Assembly (NCBI GenBank): GCA_041908845.1
Contig: JAYREN010000111.1
Span: forward strand, 1 to 10,692
Source of the DNA: JAYREN01 sp041908845
Lineage (GTDB): Bacteria > Acidobacteriota > Holophagae > Holophagales > Holophagaceae
Length of the DNA stretch: 10,692 nt
Direction: 5' to 3'
A program made the translations under genes and the position numbers. This document shows positions 6,314 through 10,692 of this stretch, piece after piece (the first letter of the stretch is position 1; every line of letters starts with the position of its first letter). The notes below the pieces were generated by a model. That model was not told where the DNA came from. It was given only the letters and a program-made list of their open reading frames with translations, and searched no databases.

Positions 6314-7293
6314 TGGCCACGCACATTGTTCACTTCCCCGTGCTGTTGACCGAGGTTCTGGAACACCTCCCGGTGCCGCCCAATGGCCGCGTGCTCGATC
6401 TGACCCTGGGGCTCGGCGGTCACGCCGAGGCGATCCTGGCCCAGGCCGATGGCGGAACGCGCTACCTGGGAGTGGATCGGGATGCCCAGGCCCGGGAGAT
6501 CGCCAAGTCCCGTCTCGGAATGGATGCCCGGCTCACGATCCTGGCGGGCACGTACGAAGACGTGTGGGAAGAGCCCTCTTTCCAGGCATGGAGCCACCTG
6601 CAGGCTCCCGCAGGCTTCGACGTCGTGCTCATGGACCTGGGGATCTCCACCCTGCACCTGAAGGATGCCTCCAGGGGCTTCAGTTTCCAGGAGGTAGGCC
6701 CCTTGGACATGCGGATGGACACCACCCAAGGCCTGACGGCCCTGGAATGGATCCAGGAGCAGACGGAGGAAAGCCTGGCCGATACCATCTATCGCTTTGG
6801 CGAAGAAAGGGCCTCGCGTCCCATCTCCCGGGCCATCCTCAAGGCCCTCCAGGAGGGGCGACTCGCCACCACGCGGGATCTCGCGGCTGCGGTCTACACC
6901 GTGATTCCTCGGGAGCCCGCCAAGCGGAAGGGCTTTTCAGACCCCGCCACGCGCACCTTCCAGGGCATCCGCATTGCCGTCAACGGGGAACTGGATCGCC
7001 TCGCGGCGGCCATCGAGCGGGCCACCGCGGCCCTCAAGCCCGGCGGGCGCATCGGCATCATCAGTTTCCACAGCCTCGAGGACCGCATCGTCAAGCAGAC
7101 CCTGCGGCGTCTCGCAGGCATCCACGACGGTCCAGGACGGGTGCCCCCCAGTCCCCTGCCGAAACAACTGCGGCTCATCTACGGCGGGGGCATTGCCCCC
7201 ACGGAGGATGAGACCCGGGCCAATCCTCCCTCCCGCTCCGCCCGCCTCCGCATTGGCGAGCGTCTGCAGGCCGAACTCACGAGGGTCCCATGA
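6313..7293 (+). CDS. rsmH: 16S rRNA (cytosine(1402)-N4)-methyltransferase
   Basis: Methylates N4 of C1402 in the 16S rRNA decoding centre using SAM; historically called mraW. The 326 residues match the family (about 310-320). Visible blocks are HFPVLLTEVLEHL (7-19), SAM motif I DLTLGLGGHAEAIL (29-42) and the acidic ribose-binding site YLGVDRDAQA. After these come VLMDLGISTLHLKDASRGFSF, GPLDMRMD, FGEERASRPI, RTFQGIRIAVNGELDRL, IISFHSLEDRIVK and the C-terminal NPPSRSARLR. All the conserved family signatures are present and none looks degraded. The ATG at 6313 shares one base with the mraZ stop, and GGGGA (6304-6308) lies four bases ahead. It ends in an ATGA overlap with ftsL. This position between mraZ and ftsL is the standard dcw order. 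Confidence 0.97.
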   Translation: MATHIVHFPVLLTEVLEHLPVPPNGRVLDLTLGLGGHAEAILAQADGGTRYLGVDRDAQAREIAKSRLGMDARLTILAGTYEDVWEEPSFQAWSHLQAPAGFDVVLMDLGISTLHLKDASRGFSFQEVGPLDMRMDTTQGLTALEWIQEQTEESLADTIYRFGEERASRPISRAILKALQEGRLATTRDLAAAVYTVIPREPAKRKGFSDPATRTFQGIRIAVNGELDRLAAAIERATAALKPGGRIGIISFHSLEDRIVKQTLRRLAGIHDGPGRVPPSPLPKQLRLIYGGGIAPTEDETRANPPSRSARLRIGERLQAELTRVP

Positions 7294-7667
7294 TTACCTT
7301 TCAGACCCCAATTCGTCGAAGCCCCATGCTGCCCGCCCGTCAGGCGGAGGGGGAAGGCGTCGTCCGCATGGTCCTGTTGGCCTTGGCCCTGGTCCTGCCG
7401 CTGGCCACCTTGGCCTACCTCAAGATCCAGCAGACCCGCCTCAGCTACGAGATGAGCGACATCCGGGATCGCATCAAGCAAGAGGAGGAACTGACCCGCC
7501 GCCTGCTCCTGGAACGCTCTCGCTACCAGAGGGATGACGAGATCCAGTCCTTCGCCGTGCAAACGGGCATGCAGCCCCGTCGGCAGAGCCACCTGATCCA
7601 CCGTTCCTTCACCGCCGATGACCAGCGCATGGCCAAGCTGCGGCCCGTGTCCTCCTTCGAGAACTGA
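7290..7667 (+). CDS. ftsL: Small bitopic division protein, FtsL-like
   Basis: A 125-residue protein with one membrane segment at about 24-45 (VVRMVLLALALVLPLATLAYLK). A short charged cytoplasmic N-terminus (about 23 residues) precedes it, and a polar heptad-like region follows (about 46-82, RLSYEMSDIRDRIKQEEELTRRLLLE) that should form a periplasmic coiled coil. The topology fits the FtsL/DivIC family, whose members pair with FtsB and FtsQ and activate FtsWI at the septum. Family sequence is poorly conserved, so the name rests mainly on topology and on its place between rsmH and ftsI. The tail IQSFAVQTGMQPRRQSHLIHR resembles the post-coil end of FtsL proteins. Start ATG at 7290 overlaps the rsmH stop as ATGA, with GAGGGT (7281-7286) ahead. 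A 63-base gap separates it from ftsI. Confidence 0.8.
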   Translation: MITFQTPIRRSPMLPARQAEGEGVVRMVLLALALVLPLATLAYLKIQQTRLSYEMSDIRDRIKQEEELTRRLLLERSRYQRDDEIQSFAVQTGMQPRRQSHLIHRSFTADDQRMAKLRPVSSFEN

Positions 7668-7685
7668 CCAAGCTAGGATGGTGGT

Positions 7686-7698
7686 GGGGCAAAGCCCC
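7686..7698 (+). other. Small hairpin between ftsL and ftsI
   Basis: GGGGC (7686-7690) and GCCCC (7694-7698) form a perfect 5-bp stem with an AAA loop in the only gap (63 bases) inside the dcw run. No T run follows, so it is not an intrinsic terminator. It lies inside a 17-codon frame (7678-7731) that ends in TGATG over the preferred ftsI start. Its role, if any, is unknown. Confidence 0.3.
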
Positions 7699-7730
7699 GA
7701 ATTGGAAGGCGTGTGGGATTCGTGGGCTTG

Positions 7731-9860
7731 ATGAGCGGCGGTGTGCCGCCCCGGCGGCTGCTGGGGAAGCCGGAGGCTCAGGATCTGGCGGCCTCCAGGC
7801 TGCCCTGGGTCTTCGGGATCCTGCTCTTCTGGGCTCTGACGATCCTTCTGCGCCTGCTCTGGCTCCAGGTCATTTCCCACGACCGGTATCGCCAGAGAGC
7901 CGAGCACCAGCACCTCACGCGGGTGCCCAGGCCCTCCATCCGCGGGGAATTGCGGGACCGCCGTGGCACCTCCCTGGCGCTTTCCACCAAGGCGGAGAGC
8001 CTCTTCTGCACCCCCACCAGTTTCTATCCCGAATTCCGGGGAGGGCGGGGTGAGCAGGACAGCGTCTGGGGTAATCCAGACCGCAAGAGCGCCCAGAAGG
8101 TGGCTGCAGCCCTGGCGCCCCACCTTGAGTCCAGTGTTCGGAACATCCTGGAGAAGCTGCTGCGCAAGAAGCCCTTCGTCTACATCGAGCGCCAGCTGCC
8201 GCCCGAGAGGGCCGCGGCCATCAGGGCCCTGAAGCTCGATGGTGTGGATTTCCTGCCTGAGAGCAAGCGTCAGTATCCCCGGGGCAGTCTGGCCTGCCAG
8301 ATCCTGGGCTTCACCAACATCGATGGTGTCGGGCAGCTAGGCATCGAGCACAGCTTCAACGAGCAGCTGGCGGGCGTGGACGGCGAGCTGATCGCCCCCA
8401 AGGATGCGAAGGGGCGCCTGCTCATCCTGCAGGAGAACTTCTCCAAGGTCCCGGTGAATGGCTCAACGCTGCAACTCACGCTGGACGCCACCATCCAGCA
8501 CATCGTGGAGGCGGCGCTCGACGAAGGGGTGAAGACCTACCATCCCCTCACGGCGTATGCGGTTGTGGTGGATCCCGGCACGGGCGAGATCCTGGCCATG
8601 GCGGGAACGCCGACCTTCGACCCCAATTATCCCGTGTCGAAGCGATTCCGGAATCGCAACGAGTCGGAGTTTTCCGCGGCAGAAAAAGAAGAATTCAAAC
8701 GCGAACTGGAGCGCCAGCGGGCCGCCCGCAAGGTTCACCCCGTGGAGGACGCCTATGAGCCAGGCTCCACCATGAAGATCTTCACGGCGGCCATTGCCCT
8801 GGAGGAGCGCAAGGTGCGCCTCGGGGAGAAGATCAATTGCGAGGGGGGACGGTGGGCCTTCTCGAACAAACTGACGATTACCGATACCCACCGCAACGGT
8901 GTGATGAGTTTCGAGGAAGTGCTCTGGCAGAGTTCGAACGTGGGCACAGCCAAGATCGGTATGCGCTTGGACCCAGCAGTTCACTACCAGTACCTGCGCA
9001 AATTCGGCTTCGGAGACCGCACCGGCCTCAACTTTCCCGGTGAAACCCCGGGGCGGCTCCTGAGTCCCGACCAGTGGAGCGGCACGACCCAGCCCACCAT
9101 GTGCTACGGCTATGGCCTGTCCACATCGCCGCTGCAGATTCTCATGGCGGGCTGTGCCCTGGCCAATGGCGGTCGCCTCATGCAGCCCTACCTGGTGCAG
9201 CGGGTGTTCAACGACCAGGGCGCGCTGCTGCAGGAGAATCGGCCCAAGATCCGGGGCCAGGTGATCAGCGAGGAGACCAGCGCCCTCATGCGGGATGTGC
9301 TCAAGGGGGTCATTACCCAGGGAACCGCCCGCAAGGCCCAGCTCGATGGAGGCGTGGAGGCCTTCGGCAAAACGGGCACCGCGCGGAAATACCAGTACAA
9401 ATACGACGCGAGACACCACTACGCCTCCTTCATGGGGTTCTTCCCGGCGGACAAGCCCCAGTACGGCATGCTCTTCATGCTCGATGAACCCACGGCAGGG
9501 CTCACGGGCGGTGATGTGGCGGCGCCCCTCTTCAAGAAGATCGGCGACGCCATCATGCGCTATCGGGCCACGGGACGCGGCCCGGATCAGGAACCGGACC
9601 TGCGGCTCTCCCTGCGGGATTGGCCCGTGAGCGAAACCGATGAGGCCACCGTGCACGTGGAAACAGGGATGGTGCCCGACCTCAGCGGCCTTCCCCTGAA
9701 GACGGCCATTCATCGGGTGGTGATGGCGGGTGGCGTACCGCGGGTGGAGGGCCTGGGGGCCAGCCCTGAGGGAGCCTATCTGGTGCAGGGCCAGAGTCCC
9801 GCCGCTGGAAGTGCCCTGAAATTCGGCGAGCCGGTGCGGATCAAGCTGGGGGAACCATGA
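7731..9860 (+). CDS. ftsI: Septal peptidoglycan transpeptidase, class B penicillin-binding protein with PASTA domain
   Basis: A bitopic enzyme that cross-links septal peptidoglycan together with FtsW. With the ATG at 7731 it has 709 residues. They comprise a short cytoplasmic N-terminus, one membrane segment (about 25-47) and a dimerisation/pedestal domain opening with RGELRDRRGTSLALS. The transpeptidase domain carries the SxxK motif STMK (346-349, nucleophile S346), SSN (401-403) and KTG (547-549). One C-terminal PASTA domain starts at VPDLSGLPLKTAI (from about 648). E. coli FtsI lacks PASTA; firmicute Pbp2x and SpoVD types have it. A charged insert (about 312-338) lies before the SxxK motif. 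The start is uncertain. GTG at 7713 has GGAAGG only three bases away, and GTG at 7722 is another option. The ATG at 7731 is preferred because it gives a conventional N-terminus and overlaps a small upstream frame as TGATG. It ends in an ATGA overlap with murE. Confidence 0.93.
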   Translation: MSGGVPPRRLLGKPEAQDLAASRLPWVFGILLFWALTILLRLLWLQVISHDRYRQRAEHQHLTRVPRPSIRGELRDRRGTSLALSTKAESLFCTPTSFYPEFRGGRGEQDSVWGNPDRKSAQKVAAALAPHLESSVRNILEKLLRKKPFVYIERQLPPERAAAIRALKLDGVDFLPESKRQYPRGSLACQILGFTNIDGVGQLGIEHSFNEQLAGVDGELIAPKDAKGRLLILQENFSKVPVNGSTLQLTLDATIQHIVEAALDEGVKTYHPLTAYAVVVDPGTGEILAMAGTPTFDPNYPVSKRFRNRNESEFSAAEKEEFKRELERQRAARKVHPVEDAYEPGSTMKIFTAAIALEERKVRLGEKINCEGGRWAFSNKLTITDTHRNGVMSFEEVLWQSSNVGTAKIGMRLDPAVHYQYLRKFGFGDRTGLNFPGETPGRLLSPDQWSGTTQPTMCYGYGLSTSPLQILMAGCALANGGRLMQPYLVQRVFNDQGALLQENRPKIRGQVISEETSALMRDVLKGVITQGTARKAQLDGGVEAFGKTGTARKYQYKYDARHHYASFMGFFPADKPQYGMLFMLDEPTAGLTGGDVAAPLFKKIGDAIMRYRATGRGPDQEPDLRLSLRDWPVSETDEATVHVETGMVPDLSGLPLKTAIHRVVMAGGVPRVEGLGASPEGAYLVQGQSPAAGSALKFGEPVRIKLGEP

Positions 9861-10692
9861 AATTCGGTGATCTGATCGCGGGCCTGGAAGGGGAAGGCCT
9901 GGGAGCGGCTCGCGGCCCCCTGGAGACGGAGGTCCTCCACCTGACCTGTGATAGCCAGGAAATTCAGCATGGGTGGGCCTTCGTGGCCTTGCGCGGCGAG
10001 AAGGTAGACGCTACATCCTTCGTGCCGACGGCGCTGGCGAAGGGGGCGGTGGCCATCTTCCATCAGTCGCCAGTGCAGGTCCCGGCCGAGATCTCTTCTG
10101 CCCGACTTGCACTTTCGGATAACGAGCCCTCGGCGCGGGAAGCCATGGCGCAGCTGGCCCGCCGTCTGTATCGCGCGCCCGACGAGTCCCTGGCGCTCAT
10201 CGGGGTGACCGGGACCAATGGCAAGACCACCACCACCATGCTGATTCGACAGTTGCTGCAAGGCGCGGGCCTAGGGTGCGGACTCATTGGCACCGTCTCG
10301 ATCGCAGCAGGCGCCGAGGAACTGGAAGCGGCGCGCACTTCGCCGGAGAGTCCCGTCTTCTTCCGCTGGCTGCGCAAGGCCGCCGATGCGGGGGATGTGG
10401 CCGTCGCCACCGAGGTCTCCAGCCACGCCCTCTGCATGGCCCGGGTCCACGGAGCGCGCTTCCGAGTGGGCCTCTTCACCAACTTGACCCAGGATCATTT
10501 GGACTACCACGGCACGATGGAAGCCTACTTCGAGGCCAAGTGTCGACTCTTCGAACAATCGGATCGTGCGCTGGTGAATCTGGATGATGCCTATGGTCGT
10601 CGCCTTGCCGCCGCGCGGAGGGTGCGGACCTACGCCGTGGACGAGGCCGCCGACTACCGCGCCACGGAAGTGCGCCTGAGTCCCACGGGAAC
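9857..10692 (+). CDS. murE: UDP-N-acetylmuramoyl-tripeptide synthetase MurE, 3' end outside window
   Basis: ATP-dependent cytoplasmic Mur ligase that adds the third residue (meso-diaminopimelate in most diderms, lysine in many Gram-positives) to UDP-MurNAc-L-Ala-D-Glu. The first 278 residues are present and the frame is open to the window edge. An N-terminal uridine-binding domain holds LTCDSQEIQHGWAFVALRG (29-47). The Mur P-loop follows as GTNGKTT (119-125), then the substrate-contact block ARTSPESP (159-166), EVSSHAL (186-192) and NLTQDHLDYHGTMEAY (209-224). K228 in YFEAKCRLF is the expected carbamylated lysine. The motif that selects DAP or lysine lies beyond the edge, so the amino-acid substrate cannot be read. 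Start ATG at 9857 overlaps the ftsI stop as ATGA, with a G-rich site (9848-9852) just ahead. murF and mraY would be expected to follow. Confidence 0.95.
   Translation, partial: MKFGDLIAGLEGEGLGAARGPLETEVLHLTCDSQEIQHGWAFVALRGEKVDATSFVPTALAKGAVAIFHQSPVQVPAEISSARLALSDNEPSAREAMAQLARRLYRAPDESLALIGVTGTNGKTTTTMLIRQLLQGAGLGCGLIGTVSIAAGAEELEAARTSPESPVFFRWLRKAADAGDVAVATEVSSHALCMARVHGARFRVGLFTNLTQDHLDYHGTMEAYFEAKCRLFEQSDRALVNLDDAYGRRLAAARRVRTYAVDEAADYRATEVRLSPTG

Noticed and set aside
8463..9713. 416-codon minus-strand frame opposite ftsI
   Set aside because: Shadow of the ftsI coding strand; no start signal, no domain and no membrane or catalytic motif.

Overview
This is GC-rich bacterial chromosome. 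It reads as a decayed transposon junction at the left edge, then an ileS-lspA pair, then the start of a division and cell-wall (dcw) cluster: mraZ-rsmH-ftsL-ftsI-murE. Strong third-position GC creates many long shadow frames. The host cannot be named from sequence alone. The compact ATGA and TGATG overlaps, a PASTA-bearing FtsI and ileS-lspA next to mraZ fit a diderm such as Acidobacteriota (Holophaga/Geothrix-like) or a deltaproteobacterial-grade lineage. This is an inference from the protein style, held weakly.

Left region (1-1447): the C-terminal part of an IS200/IS605-type Y1 transposase keeps its HUH and tyrosine motifs but has lost its N-terminus. It is followed by about 100 bases carrying four consecutive hairpins (the element's right end). 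This runs directly into a major facilitator transporter that lacks its start and first membrane segments. Both genes are read here as pseudogenes.

Middle region (1437-5542): a class I SAM-dependent methyltransferase on the minus strand converges on the transporter remnant (11-base overlap). It diverges from ileS across a 123-base gap holding a perfect 7-bp hairpin in the ileS leader. ileS overlaps lspA by ATGA. The lspA ribosome-binding site lies in a 16-base perfect palindrome that ends on the A of its start codon, which suggests translational coupling. A 15-bp stem hairpin closes this unit.

Right region (5543-10692): a 306-base, relatively AT-rich spacer carries an A/T-rich inverted repeat, a tentative promoter and five GTGG/TTGG boxes spaced exactly 10 bases apart. 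These boxes are a convincing MraZ operator. mraZ, rsmH, ftsL, ftsI and murE then follow nearly end to end. They supply the cluster's own repressor, the 16S rRNA m4C1402 methyltransferase, a small divisome membrane protein, the septal transpeptidase and the third-amino-acid ligase of the peptidoglycan stem peptide. murE runs off the right edge. No tRNA, rRNA, CRISPR or defence system was seen.
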